64,000 nt of DNA from Aphelocoma coerulescens (Eukaryota > Chordata > Aves > Passeriformes > Corvidae), in contig NC_091015.1 in the NCBI RefSeq assembly GCF_041296385.1, positions 57,106,345 through 57,170,344 of the forward strand. Direction: 5' to 3'. Made by a program: the position numbers and the translations under genes. Position 1 is the first letter of the stretch. Every line of letters begins with the position of its first letter. Below are positions 27,001 through 57,885 of the stretch, piece after piece. The notes below the pieces were generated by a model. It searched no databases. It was given only the letters and a program-made list of their open reading frames with translations, and was not told where the DNA came from.

Positions 27001-30000
27001 TAAAAAAATATATCAGGGAATATCAAGTCTTCAAAGAAATAAATTTTTCAAAAGATCACTTCATGGATTGAAATATTTATTCCAATTTATCCCCACAAAG
27101 ATGTTTTGTTGTTTGAGATGGATATTTTGATTTGGATGGTAGTGAAAAGCATTTGGAACAGCTGCTGTTTGCTTTTTTCCCAAATACATAAATAGTTGGG
27201 ATTTTTTTAAGGGACTTGATGACTAGAGTACACTGTCTTCATTGTTCAGTAAGATCACAATTAATGTAACTCAGGCAGTTTAGATTCTACATATATGCTA
27301 TCTGCTATGTGGAAATCAATGTTTGGAGGTGCTCGTATTAGAAGTTATCTTTATTAAGGAGGTTATTTTAATAACACTAAGTTAATTGTATCATGCTTGT
27401 TACATTTTATTAATCTATGTGATCTTGCTGTTGTCAGTAAATATTTAAAGTTGCAACTAATAGATAATGGCAGAAATATAAAACTAAATCAATTTATTAG
27501 TTTATCTGTTCTGTCTCTTTCAGTTTACAACAGCAGTGACCAGTGCCTTTTTATTAGCAAAAGTAATTATTTCACAGGTATATACTCTAATCAAATGTTT
27601 GTTTTATTTTGTTGTTTTCTTAAAAGCAAGATTCTTCAGGGTAATTTTTGTAATGTTTTCTTTCTTTCTAGCTGTTCTCACAGGGTGCTTTTGGCTATGT
27701 GCTGCCCATCATATCCTTCATACTTGCCTGGATTGAAACTTGGTTCCTGGACTTTAAAGTGTTACCACAAGAAGCTGAAGAAGAAAATAGTAAGCTTGTG
27801 ATATTTCCCCTCAGTCACTGCAGTTGGCGACATTTGATGCCATGTTAGCTGGCAGAAGAATGCTTCTTTCAGCTTCTCAAAATTTGAAGAGCTGAGGAAA
27901 AAATTAAATCATATGGCATGGTTTTTTCTTTTTTTGGGAAAGGAACATATGCCTTCAAAGAAATGAGGTTTTTAATTAATTTAGGGAGGCAAAGTTAAAA
28001 GTTACAAAGGCCAGATCAGCAATTTTTCAAATGCTTAGAAATGCATATAATTTTGTATGCTTAAGATATGAAAATTTAACTGACTTGTAAAATTTAACTG
28101 GGCTTGTAAAACTTCATTTTTTGGATAGTGCATAAAGTGTCTGGCTCCTCTTTTAGGAAGGGTAGACACAATAACTAATTCAATGTCACTAACTCTTCTT
28201 TTGAGGTGGAAAGGGAAAAGCAAAGAAGTGTTGTGGAGATTCTGCTTCATGCACAGGCAGAATGAGACCAGAACAACTGAATTCCGACCTTTGAGATAAG
28301 ACACCAGGTCATCTGACACTCAGTGTGTTCAACTAAATGGAGAAAACCCACAGTTGCAGTTGAAACAGAGTATTGCTTGAGTGGTGAGGAAAAGAGAGCT
28401 TACAGATGCTTTTTGAGTTTCAACAGCAGGAGGGTAGTTATACAGCCAAGCTGTTATTTATGCACCATCACCTGAAATACAGTCTGAAACTCTGTTGGGA
28501 GGGCATGTTTATGTGCTAGGTAAATCTGAAGACTTTATATGGGCATGGATGCCTCCATTTTTACGTGCTCTGAATGCAGTCTTCCTACTTTGATCCCTTC
28601 CCTCTTCTTTTTCACCAGTCCAAGAAAGAAATTGGTAAAATGAGAGCAGTGGGTTTTGTCTGGAGAAAAAGAAACTTAGGGTAACTTTTAGGGTAACTTT
28701 TTTTATCTTTTGAGGGGATGACAAAATACAGCTGCATCACAGTGTTATCTAAATAGATAAGAAATTTAACCAGTTCAGAGACTTTTGCATTTTTTCATGT
28801 TGAATATTCATAGACAAAGAAAGTATTCCATACATACACCTGCAAATACTTCATGAAGGTTGCAGAAACTAAGTATGTTGAGACAGATAGGTGAAAGGAA
28901 GCCATTAGTGAAGAGTCATAGTGGCAAAGTGAGAAAATAATTTATTTGGTTATGCATGGTACCTCACTGATCATTAAAAATACATTTCAGAAGTTTTAGT
29001 TAGCCAGTGAGTAGAGATGCATTTACATATGGCAACCTAGTCATGTAATTGCACGTAGTAGAAGGAAAGATTCCTTAATTCATGTGTGCAGTATGTCTGT
29101 TTTGCTAGTGTGTGCCACCTTAGCTTCCAGCATTTAAATAGAAGACGTAAGTGTTAAATTAATTGTTGATGCTTTTTAAAAAGATATTTATTTAAAGAAG
29201 TAACTTGTTAGGAATGCTAGTATAATGCATCAGTCTTCAAGGTTCTTCATCAATATTTGATCTCTAAGATGCTATGCGTTAGCATTGAGGAATTGTTTTC
29301 TGGTATTCTTTTTCTTTTAGGGTTTTTGATAGCACAGGATGCTTCAGAACGAGCAGCTCTTCTTCACCCAGGAGTCCTCTCTGATGGGCAGTTCTATTCT
29401 CCGCCTGAGTCTGTAGCAGGTAATGATGTTTCCTTAGTGAACGATTTTTCATATTCACTTTACACTCCTGCATATTTCACCCCCTTCAAGAGGGGAAGGG
29501 GGAAGGGAAAAAATGTATTTTTCTTTTTAAATAAAAAGTGTATTTACCATCCTGAAATGCAAGATTCTTTTTTATTCAGTAATTCGGTTTAGCTCCTACC
29601 TACCAGATGAGTTACAATACACGTGCTTAGTGTATTTTAAGTCATGTTCTGACTAAAAACAAGGTAAGTCTGAAAGAAAATGGCACCACAACTGAAAGGA
29701 GGCAGTTATGGTTTGCTTCTGCCATCGGTGATCCTTACAGGTCCCTTCCAACGTGAGGTGTTCTATGACTCTGTGATCTCTTATCTGCCAGCAATAGCAT
29801 TTATGCAGCAAGGCACTATTTCATCCAGCCTGAACTTGGGGCTTTATACTGTCTTAGGATAGACAATGAACCTGAAACTGCTATAAGGCAAACTGAAATT
29901 TCAATCAGAGGCTCTTCTCTTTTCTCAAAAAGAAAAAGCCCTCTCTGTATAAAAAGGGTCACCTGTGTGTAATGTTAATTATATTGTAACTCTGCATATC

Positions 30001-31475
30001 ATGTGCTTTGGTCTAGTTGAGGTATGCGTCGATTAAGTCAAAAATAAATGTAAATATGGCAAGATTTAATAATATGTTTTCAAGCATTTCAAGGAAATGA
30101 GTAATTTCTTTATGGATCGGATCAATTTGTGTTACCCTAGAGTGCAGTGGGAACCCCCAAATCCTGTATCAGTTTTTTTCCCCTAATATGTAAACCTCTT
30201 CTGTAATGCTGTGCTGTGTTATGCAATATAATTAAAATAATATCTGCTAATTACTACAGATACGTTCACCTATCTTGCATTATAGAGTTATACATGTAGG
30301 TGATATTTTTCATTTTAATATTTGTCTGGTTTCTCTGTGCTGAGCGTCTTGGCTCGGTGAATGACTTCGAGCTCCATCTAGGGGTCACAGAGCATTAATG
30401 TCGAGTTTAACCAATGATTCAAAGTGAAAATGGATTTTAGCTGAAACCGCGGGTCTGTTTTGAGGAATCATGGTTGGAAGTGTTATACCGGACTCAGCCG
30501 TTCAGCCTGGGCTTTGTGGGGTTTTTAGCAACAGAATATCGAGTGTGAGAGGAGTGTAAGTGGAGCTAACGTTTCTCTAGACGTTGTGTCTGGGCTGCTC
30601 GTGCAGTGAGGTGCTGTGTCGCAGCATGCATGCGTTAACTCTAGGTGTGCCATTACTTTCAGCTTGTCCAATGGGATTCAGTAACAGCTCAGGTGCCTTC
30701 TCCAGGTCTGCCCTGACTGCCAAGTACATTTGTTTAAGCACCCTTTATGGGTATGAGAAGTAAAAGGAACAGTCAAATTAATATATTTGAACTGAAACGC
30801 ACACACTGGTAGTCACAAAGTGAAACTGCTAGATAATGTAGAGTAAAAATAGCTCATAATTGAAATATTTCTTTAAAAATCTGCATTTCTTTCTGAGAAG
30901 ACAAACAATGGATTGTTCTAAGAGAGCAGTTTTTGGTCATTTTGCCATACAAACTGATTTGACAAATACTTAGAGATAAACTATTCCCTGTGATCATGCA
31001 GTGGGGAATAAAGCCCTCTGCTGATGCAGCAACATTTCTAAAAACAAATCTTTGCTTTTAGGAGGTGATGTTTAAAATGAGTTCTGGTGGAATTTTCAGC
31101 GTATTTGTCTCTTTTTGTCTTTCTTGAAGCTACACATGTCCAGGAACATACCCTGGAACCACTTCTTTGTATGGGGTGACCCTTCCTCTTCAACATTGGT
31201 TACTTGGTAACCAAGTCTATTCTGGAGGTAGCAAGTGGAAAATCAGCCTGGAAAGACTAAATTTATTCAGTTCCTGTACAATTTGAGCTTCAAAAGGAGG
31301 CAGATATGCTATTCGAAGAAATGAAAGAAATTCAGAGTAATTTGTCCAAAAAATGCTGAACACTTTTGTGTGTCTTTTTACTTCTCTCAACTGATCTACA
31401 GCATTCTTGTCTTCCTTTTCAGGTTCTGATGAAGACTCTGAAGAAAAACAAGACAGTGAAAAACCAATTGTATAG
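20859..31475 (+). CDS. STARD3NL: STARD3NL (MENTHO), late-endosomal MENTAL-domain protein; whole spliced CDS span
   Basis: Seven coding exons: 20859-21083, 23846-23923, 25734-25811, 27524-27577, 27672-27789, 29321-29419, 31423-31475. Together 705 nt, 234 residues plus stop, the same length as human as I recall it. STARD3NL is a four-helix late-endosome membrane protein that binds cholesterol, pairs with STARD3, and tethers endosomes to the ER through VAP proteins. Visible features: an N-terminal cytosolic tail with INPTQLMARIESYEGREKK (residues 29-47); membrane helices at about 55-74, 100-118, 122-144 and 151-172 (the MENTAL domain); and a C-terminal FFAT-type motif QFYSPPES (208-215) followed by an acidic stretch SDEDSEE. 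There is no START domain, which separates it from STARD3. All introns are GT-AG and frame is kept throughout. Confidence 0.96.
23846..23923 (+). CDS. STARD3NL: STARD3NL coding exon 2 (residues 76-101)
   Basis: 26 codons, phase 0 at both ends, between ttgtag and gtaagt. Encodes the lumenal loop VKGGIETTLEKEVLHYDY and the start of helix 2. Confidence 0.95.
25734..25811 (+). CDS. STARD3NL: STARD3NL coding exon 3 (residues 102-127)
   Basis: 26 codons, phase 0 at both ends, between ctgtag and gtgagt. Reads LLAVFRFKVLILAYAMCRLR and then HWWAIA: helix 2 and the short turn into helix 3. Confidence 0.95.
27524..27577 (+). CDS. STARD3NL: STARD3NL coding exon 4 (residues 128-145)
   Basis: 18 codons, FTTAVTSAFLLAKVIISQ, the body of helix 3. 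The intron that follows is only 94 bp, the shortest in this gene. Confidence 0.95.
27672..27789 (+). CDS. STARD3NL: STARD3NL coding exon 5 (residues 146-184 plus 1 nt)
   Basis: Reads LFSQGAFGYVLPIISFILAW, then the end of helix 4 and the cytosolic VLPQEAEEEN stretch. Ends in phase 1 before gtaagc. Confidence 0.95.
29321..29419 (+). CDS. STARD3NL: STARD3NL coding exon 6 (residues 185-217 plus 1 nt), FFAT motif
   Basis: After ttttag it reads RFLIAQDASERAALLHPGVL and then SDGQFYSPPESVAG. The QFYSPPES core is the FFAT-type VAP-binding motif shared with STARD3. The same Ser/Pro-bearing core in STARD3 is switched on by phosphorylation, so the same control is likely here. Confidence 0.95.
29700..29786 (+). 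mobile_element. CR1 3' tail fragment
   Basis: Short remnant with 'gatccttacaggtcccttcc', then 'aacgtgaggtgttctatgac' and 'tctgtgatct', the tail of a CR1 element. Confidence 0.65.
31423..31475 (+). CDS. STARD3NL: STARD3NL last coding exon (residues 218-234)
   Basis: Reads GSDEDSEEKQDSEKPIV and then TAG at 31473-31475. The acidic residues complete the FFAT neighbourhood. A strong donor (ag|gtaagt) lies 17 nt past the stop at 31493, so the mRNA probably has one more, non-coding exon. Confidence 0.93.
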
Positions 31476-32215
31476 CAAATATAAAAAAGCAGGTAAGTTC
31501 CTTTGCATAGAACCTGAATTTTCCTAAAGGTATGTTTTACCTTCCTAGTTCCTTCCCAAACAAATTAAATGGTGCGTTAACTCTTAGGAGTTCATCATTT
31601 TTGAACTCAGTCTGTCTCTCATAGCAGCCTTCAAGAAGGAAATCCTGCCAAGCTCTTGAGAGCCTGGAGTTGGGGTCCTCTGCATTTATTTTTTGGCTCT
31701 CCTGGAAAGGACAATAGTGGACCAGATTTGTAAAAGCTCCTTTTTTTGGCAGCGGAGAGAGATACTCCTTTGGAGATGGCACCGCAGGAATGCTAGGAAG
31801 AGATTGTCTCTGGTTTAAGTCTAGGACATGTATGCCTGAAGATTTCAAGGGCAAACCTACTTTGGTATTCCCCCTCCTCAGTCTGTTTAATACTACAAAT
31901 GGGTTACATTGGAGCAGCCTCATCTTAAGAATTTTGTAGTCTACTTTGGTTAAGTATGAGATTGCTTCCTTATTTTTGAAATGACTTTATTTACTTTTGG
32001 AATTATCGTGCCCCATGCTTTCACTTCACCACTCACAGCAAAGCTGAAGCTAGGGGAGGTATTAAATGTTCTTGAGAAGCTGAAGCTACTGATTTGAAGT
32101 CTTCTAGTGCTCACCTGGAAGAGTGGATGTCCTTTTCTTTTCAGCCTCCCTGTTTACAATATCTGTTTTCTTTACTCCCATCTTCATTCATCCTGGCTTG
32201 TGTGATCTGTTGCAG

Positions 32216-32710
32216 AAAGAAAATCTCTGCAGGAAGTTGTTGGAGTTTAGAAACTGGCAACAGAGTCTGTGGCTGACTTGCTGGTGGAGCTGCTGACAGA
32301 AGAATTTGCTCATTAGAAAGTAAAGGGAAGGGTTCCCATGTACTGTAATACCTCATGAAGATGTACCTTGTTGACATATGTATATTAGGTTGCCTCCCAG
32401 GTGGTATGAAAGTATTTGTCCATGATGTATTTTATTATTCAGTGATTCCTGAAGTTGATCTTCTAATGACTAGGTAATTACTGGAAAGTGTTGTCTTGTG
32501 TACCTAATCAAGAGACTGGTAATATAATGAAGTAAAACTTCTCTGTGGTGGAAGTATATTTAATAATTGTTGGGTCTCACTAGATAAAACTATTTTATGT
32601 TCTTGCAATTTGTCATTAGTTTATGTTACTTTTTTTTAACTCCATGCATTTTCTTTTTTTTAATGGATATGTTCACTTTCTAAAATAAAAACATTAAAAC
32701 ATGAGTAATG
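32216..32710 (+). other. STARD3NL: Probable STARD3NL terminal non-coding exon and 3' UTR
   Basis: An acceptor (tgtgatctgttgcag) ends at 32215 and a canonical AATAAA lies at 32684-32689. Together with the donor at 31493 this suggests a terminal 3' UTR exon of about 490 nt. The stop codon would sit only 17 nt before the exon junction, too close to trigger nonsense-mediated decay. The alternative is that 31476-32710 is one continuous 3' UTR. Confidence 0.45.
32684..32689 (+). terminator. STARD3NL: STARD3NL poly(A) signal AATAAA
   Basis: First canonical hexamer I see on the + strand after the stop codon, in an AT-rich setting; cleavage would be expected about 10-30 nt further on. Confidence 0.6.
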
Positions 32711-35700
32711 TATTATGATATTTCATTGCTCTGTTATCAGAAAATCTGATAAACCATTCCTGTATATGTGGGGTAATAAGGATTCCAGTTTGCAAAGATT
32801 TTGTGCAAAATGTGTTATAGTGCTGTTTGCCTGTAGGGAGGCCATGTTAGTGGTAGTGGCACATCACTTCTTTGTTGCATTGGCTTCAGTATGCTCTTCC
32901 TAAAGTTCTCTTCTGTGATTGCTGAATGAAAATATAAGCCAGGGCCAAGTTTATCCCTTACATTGCTTCAGAATAGCCAATATCTGTTTCAGAGGATGCA
33001 GGTAAGACTAAACCATTAGAAGAAAAAACAAATTCCAACCCTGTCATTTAACAATGTTGGAATGTTGCTAACCAAAGGTCTGAAGCATCTCTCTTACGAG
33101 ACAAGACAGCAGGAGCTTGGGCCTGTCTGGAGGAGGGGATCTCATTAATGCAGATAAATATCTCTAAGGCAGGTGCCAAGAGGATGGTGCCAGACTATTT
33201 TTGGTGGTGCCCAGCAACAGGAGGAGGAACAATGACTGTAAACTAAAACACCGAAGTTTCACCTCAAGACGAGGAGGAACTTCTTCACATTGAGGGTGGC
33301 AAAGCACCAAACAGGCTGCCCAGGGAGGTCATGGAGTCTCCCTCTCTGGAGACATTCCAAACCCACCTGGATGCATGCCTGGGTAACCTGCTCTAGGTGA
33401 CCCTGCTTTGGCAGGAGGGTTGGAGAGGATGATCTCGAGGTCCCATCCAGCCCTAATGATTCTGTGAATAAACTCAATGAGAAAAATGCATCTGGGATAG
33501 GAGGCCAGAGGTTCCATTAAAGCTATGAACTTCATCTAGGTGCACAACCCATGACTTTACTTGAACACCTTCCTCAATCTGCCATATGAAATTCCTCTGT
33601 GTATCTAAGAAATTCAACATATTCTCAGTGCCTGTTTCCTCCTGCAGTTCAGTACTTGGAAAAAATTTAATGGAATTAATACAAAAACTGCAAAGCAGAA
33701 CAAGCCATATGCACTGGTGACAGAAAGCCCTTGGGGTGGGGGTTATTTTGTTACACCAAACATGAATAGTTATATTTGGCAAATGTCAGGTAAAGATTTT
33801 GCAAGCCTCTCCTAAACAAGCATCTTTCTTCCTGTGGTGCATGGTTTGGGGACTCTGCATAGTGAGTTAACTGAGATGCCATATTCTCATACATGGGTAG
33901 TTTGCCAAGGATGTTACTCCCTTTGGTGCATCCACAAACAGTTCCAGTTGCTGCCATGAGAGGCTGCATCTCCTGTAAATCTAAAATGCATCAGTTACAG
34001 TATGGAAAGGAGTTAAAACACTCAATCTGGATTAATTTTGTTCACTCCTCTCAAACCTACTTGTAAAACCTGCAAAAACTATTGTTCAATCCTGCCCTCC
34101 CCAGGGATGTTGTTTCTCCTTGGGTAGCCCCAAATATATCTCCAGAAGAACTTTTCACCAGCCTTTACTAGAAAAAGCTGTTTGCTTAATACAGGTGAGG
34201 TGATTGTTCATGTGAAGGCCCGTGGTAATGGACTGAATTGCTTGGCATGACTGTGACAGCAGTGTGCCTATGTGCTCTTAATGTGTTGGGTTTGCTTTTC
34301 ATTGGGCTTGAAAATGAGATTTAAGAAGTTTTGTTTCAAGAAGCAGATTTGAATCAAGGATTTAAAAGGAAAGATAACCCAAGCAAGATGTTAACCAAAG
34401 TACCATCATCTGCCTGTCATATATCTGTGACAGGAATGTTTTGATTGATGGTTTATTGCAATCTTAACTTCAAAATGTATTTTGCAGGAAAGATTTCCTG
34501 CATTTTTTACCCAAAGGAAGTCAGTTAAGCTGTATCAGGTTGCTTAATGCTCTGAAATATACACAGATTAGAAGAAAAAAAAACCTATTTGAGCTATCAG
34601 TATTTTTCATTTTGTGACAGAAATTTGGCACTATGTCATCAGGTTTCCATTAAATCCCAAAAGGGGAAAAAATACCAAAAGCAGAAGAAAATGAGCGTAA
34701 CTCAAAATATACTTATGATTTTGGGGTTTGTTAGTTTTGTGGGGGTCCAGGAACCCGCACAACAGTTTGATGAGGAGCTGGCATTTGTTACATGGCATGA
34801 GAGTGCACACCAGACTGCTGCCACACTTAACATACAATGTAATTATGCCTGTGGTGATCTCTAGACATTTCTCACATGTACATGTCGGAGTCCAGGTTCT
34901 ATTGGATGTTCCACAGAGGGAGCTTTTCATGTTCAATATCAAATTTACTTATTTGATATATTAGGTATTACATGTGAAGAGTGATACAGCAGTATGCCAA
35001 AATCACAAGACAAGCACACCTAGCAAGGGCAAGCAGAATGGAATCACAATACAAATATTATTTCCATTAGTAGTTCCTATATTCTCCACATTCTCCATGC
35101 CCCCTCATTGCCAGAAGTAGTATGTGGGCTGAGGCCAGCTGAAGCCAGATTCTGCTCACTTCAGATGTCATTTGCTGGGCTGCCTGGCTCAAGAAGACAC
35201 GAATTCCCCAGTAGTTATCCCATCGCCAGAATTGTCGTCCAAGAGGGGGAGCAGAAGGAAGGAGACGCTTTCTGGAACAGTGTGGTTTTCTACTATTGAG
35301 AACTCCCACTCTTTTGAAGCTGGCACATCATTGGTGAGAAATTATCAGCATCTGCACTTGGCATCCTTGAAATAGTTGAAGTTACACAGCCCCTGTGTTA
35401 TACTTTACTTGAGGTCAGCAGATGCCCATCTGAGAGGACCTGTCTTTTTGGACTCACATCAAACTGCTGCCCTTCATGAGTATTTCTCAAAGTAAGGCAG
35501 GGTTTGGCACCTCAGCAATCCAAGAGCATTAATGCTTCTGCTTGTACCAGAGCTGCTTTCAAATGGAACAGAAATCTTTACAGTGTAAAAAATGAAGCTT
35601 GCTTTCCTTTTTGGACGCTAGATGCCTCTTGGACTTAGAAAAATGTTTTCTCTGTTGGGACAGCCTTGTAAGTAACAGATCTCCTAAGCCCTACTCATTA

Positions 35701-36096
35701 AATTGGAGACAATTAATATTATGTGTGCATGCTCATTTACTACCTGCCAGAGCATTCCCATTTCTATTCTCTGACTCCTTGATTAAAACGGAAGGGATTT
35801 GCCTTATTTCAGCAAGAGTCCTGAAATATTACAAACCTAACTCCTGCAGTTATGGATGATTTTAAGAGCTTTGCATGTACACTCACATTGCAGGTAGTGT
35901 CAGACAACAGTCATGCTTAAAAGAATGCAGGTAACCTAATTTGATTTCCAAAAGCAGTGAAGTTAAAGCACTCACATTTCAACTAAATTAAGCTCTATCT
36001 TCTTCCACAATCACTTAACCCAGTTAATTTTCTTCAGTAGAAGTGTATTCTGTCAGCAGATTGGTTAATAGGGAAACTCAGAGTGTAAGTGGAGAT
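32711..36096. other. Intergenic gap between convergent STARD3NL and MLH1
   Basis: About 3.4 kb between the two inferred 3' ends. It contains a CR1 copy at 33076-33478. I recognise no exon here. In mammals the tail-side neighbour of MLH1 is LRRFIP2, and I see no LRRFIP2 C-terminal exon on the + strand. Confidence 0.6.
33076..33478 (+). mobile_element. CR1 LINE 3' end
   Basis: About 400 bp with the usual words: 'gcatctctcttacgagac', 'ggcaaagcaccaaacaggct', 'ggagacattccaaacccac', 'ggatgatctcgaggtcccat' and a closing 'aatgattctgtgaat'. Confidence 0.85.
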
Positions 36097-36102
36097 TTTA
36101 TT
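36097..36102 (-). terminator. MLH1: MLH1 poly(A) signal AATAAA
   Basis: TTTATT on the + strand, 223 bp beyond the MLH1 stop in the direction of transcription. An ATTAAA variant lies only about 10 nt past the stop and is less likely. The implied 3' UTR is about 240 nt, short as in other vertebrates. Confidence 0.65.
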
Positions 36103-36324
36103 GTAGGGATTTTGGCGGGTTTAGACAAAGCAAAAATTATGCTTTTTATACTTTGATCAACAGAAGGAAAATAGACCATTTTCTGCCATGTTAGTAGTTT
36201 AGTATGATACTAAATCCCCTCTTTTTTTCTTCCATCAAGATTCCAGCTTTATCTTCTACTAAGTAAAACTGAAGGTAACATAAATGGTGTCTATCTAAAA
36301 AAACAGTCTTTAATAACTATGTGC

Positions 36325-54965
<18,641 letters not shown>

Positions 54966-55261
54966 TATGAGCACTGTGGCATGTGTGTCCATCAAGGCTG
55001 AGCTTTGTGCTTATGACAGCAGGACTGCACTGGCTGTGTGGCCGCCACTGCATGTCTCCAGTTGCAGGATGCTTTTCAGGGTGTCCCTGTGTCCACAGTG
55101 ATATATGTCCAGGCAATCACAGTTACATGTTGTTACTCAGTAATTACTTAAAAATATAAAGCAGATCCTTATTTGTGCAACGGCTAAAACTTGGCAGAAA
55201 CTCCCAAGCTTTGGGGTCTCTTGAGGTTTGGAGACACTTGTCCAGCAGAGCTCTTGCTTTC

Positions 55262-55470
55262 TCTGCCAGTGCATATGGAAAGGGTGGTTAAGTATTGGAA
55301 TGGAGTGCCCAGGGATGTGGTGGAGTCAACAGCCCTGGTGGTGTTCAAGAAACTATTTTATGTGACACTTGGTGCCATGGTCTTGTTGACAAGGTCAGTC
55401 AAAGGTTGAACTTGATGATCTCAAAGATCTTTTCCAGTCTGAATGATTCTGTAATTCTGTGATTCTGTAC
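55262..55470 (+). mobile_element. CR1 3' end fragment
   Basis: 'gaaagggtggttaagtattg', 'gtgcccagggatgtggtgga', 'gaacttgatgatctcaaaga' and a closing 'attctgtaattctgtgattc'. Confidence 0.85.
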
Positions 55471-57654
55471 AACCTCGTGCGTTGTTCTGGGTCTCGTGGT
55501 TGGAGTATGACCAGTGTACAGGAGACAGGAAGCTGTTCCCTTCTTTGCAGTGGAGGAAGAGACCATAGCCATGATGCAATGAAACCTGTTGCTCTCAGAG
55601 TGATCTTGACTAGAAGGGTTGTACACAAAGGAGTTAGTGTAACACACATGAATTAAATTGCTGCACACCCAGCGTGGATTTGGGCCAGTTCTAATACATT
55701 CTTTTAGATATTATCCCCAAAAGCTTCTCCAGGATGGCAGTGTCACTGCAGTGCCTTGTCAGGGTGATGTAGCAAGTGTATTGCTTTGTAAAACACCAGA
55801 GTATATTCATGTTTGTGGCGTCTTGCTTGTAGCTGCAGTGCCAAGAAATGGGCATCATTCCACTTGAAGATGCTCTACAACTGGCATCTCTTCCCATCCT
55901 CTTCATAAACACCTGTCTTCATCTTTGAAACTATACATTATTTGTGAAATGTTGACAGCAATAAACAAAGCAGTTTTCATTTTGCAGAAGGGAGAAGAAA
56001 AAAAACTCTATCCTGCAAGTATCCCTTCACAGGTGTCACTTTAAACAGGATGATCCTGGCCAAGGGCATGAAGAAGATACGGTCTCTCTGAGGAATGAAC
56101 ATGGAAAGCAAGAAACAAAACCACTTAAGTGTGTGACTTGGACTGGTGGTGCCTTGCTATAAGGTGCTTTGCCTTCCAAGGACATTTTGTCCTCAGCACT
56201 GTCTGGGATGGTTGCTACAAAGTTTCCCTCTGTCCAATTCCCTGCGGTGCCCTCAGACATGACAGATCTCCACAAAAGCCCCTTTTGAGACTGACTTCAG
56301 GTTCCCCAATTGTTGACCTTGGCAGAAATACCTGGATGGAAGACAGTAGTCCTGCCCTGCCACCTCCCCAACCTGTGGCTTCCTGAACCTCCAGGTTGCA
56401 GTGACAACTACATTGGCCACGGTGCACTTTTGCTTTGACTTGCAGGAAGAGATTCAGGAGCTGTTAGGATGAGTGGGGCAGGGAGCAAAGGGTTCATAGG
56501 GACAAAGAGAGGGTGACCTACTGTACGTTAACATTGACTTTGTACTGGCCTGGGAAGCACCAGGAGTGTGGGGAGCACTGAACTTCAGATCAAATGAATC
56601 TGGCTCTGCTCCAGGATCTGAACTTTGAGGAGGAATCTGTTTTCAATGGCCTTGGGCAGTCTGCCACAAGCCTCACCCAGAGCAGCTGGAAATGGGAGTA
56701 GGAATCTGCTGGATCTCACAGTCAGTCTGGGACAGAAGACATTTACTCCAATTCTTCCTTGTCCATGCTGTTGCTGACAGCTATTTGCCCTGTCAGTATC
56801 TGCCCTGGACCAGCCAGTAGGAAAATCTTCACTTTGTACCTTATACTGGTGTTACAGTTTGTAGCACAGAGATGCAGCTCATTTTACTGGATGTTGCCTG
56901 TATGAAGCTTTAAAATTTTGTTTGTCTGTGCCAAAATCCTAATGTCCATGTGGAAGCAGTGGGAAGAAGTCTATTTCTTTGTTTGGCTGCAAGCAGCCAT
57001 CAAAAGACTTTTTCATATTTGCATCGCAACTGCTCCAACTGGAGGTCAGCCGTGCCTGCTCATACCTTGCAAGCTTTGCTCTGACCCATTCCAGTTTGGA
57101 TTGTTTTGTGTGACAGCATGTTAAAAAATGAATTTGTTTTTATTAAAGCAAATAAAAAGAAAATTATCTAGATTTCTTTTTCAATTATTTAGGAAGATAT
57201 AACCAGTGTATTTTGGTGCCAGAGCTCAGAAGTGGTGTTGGGGCAAAAGAAGTGGTGAAGAATGAATGGAAAGAGCCTGTTGGACTCTTAAGGCTTTTTA
57301 AGATCTCAGAGAGGAAAGCTGATATATTTAGCAATCAATCCTATGAAATTTCAGAAGACAAGAATTAGTTTCTTAGAAAGACATGAAACTGAAACAACTC
57401 CACAGTCATCAGAGAAATGTAGCGACTTTTTTCCCTTGACACACAGAGGATCATTTAATTTTAAAGAAAAAAGTAAATAATGCAATGGAAGAGCTGCAAT
57501 CTTACCAAAATCTCTCATGCTGGGAAGAGGTGGCCTACGTGTCAATAAACAATATGGATTTTGAATGCCTTTTTTTTTTTTTTAATTATAAAATCTATTT
57601 TCTTAAATGCAAAGATCTGTCTAGTTTTGGGTCTGATAATATTAATCTAATATA

Positions 57655-57885
57655 TTATTTTAGATATAAGAAAGAAGTTTTTTATAATGAGAGTGGTAAA
57701 ATACTGGAACAGGTTGTGCAGGGAGGTGGTGGCAGCCCCATCCCTGTAAACATTTGAGATCAGGTTGGATGGGGCTCTGAGCAACCTGGTCTAGTTGAAG
57801 ATGTCTCTGCTCATTTCAGGGGGGGTTGGGCTAAATGGTTTTTAAAGGTCCTTTCCAATCCAAACTGTTCTGATTCTATGAGACT
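57655..57885 (+). mobile_element. CR1 3' end fragment
   Basis: 'ataagaaagaagttttttat', 'aatactggaacaggttgtgc', 'tcaggttggatggggctctg', 'aacctggtctagttgaagat' and 'cctttccaatccaaactgtt'. Confidence 0.85.

Larger units (their letters stand above)
21084..31422 (+). other. STARD3NL: STARD3NL introns 2-7
   Basis: Six introns, all GT-AG. Apart from the CR1 scrap at 29700-29786 I recognise no mobile element. Two overlapping ATGCAAAT octamers lie at 24916-24929. A locally CpG-rich patch sits at about 30340-30650 in the last of these introns. Confidence 0.6.

Noticed and set aside
28676..28693. Interstitial telomere repeat
   Set aside because: Only two TTAGGG words in a 12-bp duplication; too short for a telomeric tract.
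32711..36096. LRRFIP2 3' exons or TCR-gamma segments beside STARD3NL/MLH1
   Set aside because: Looked for because of mammalian neighbours; no reading frame here resembles either.
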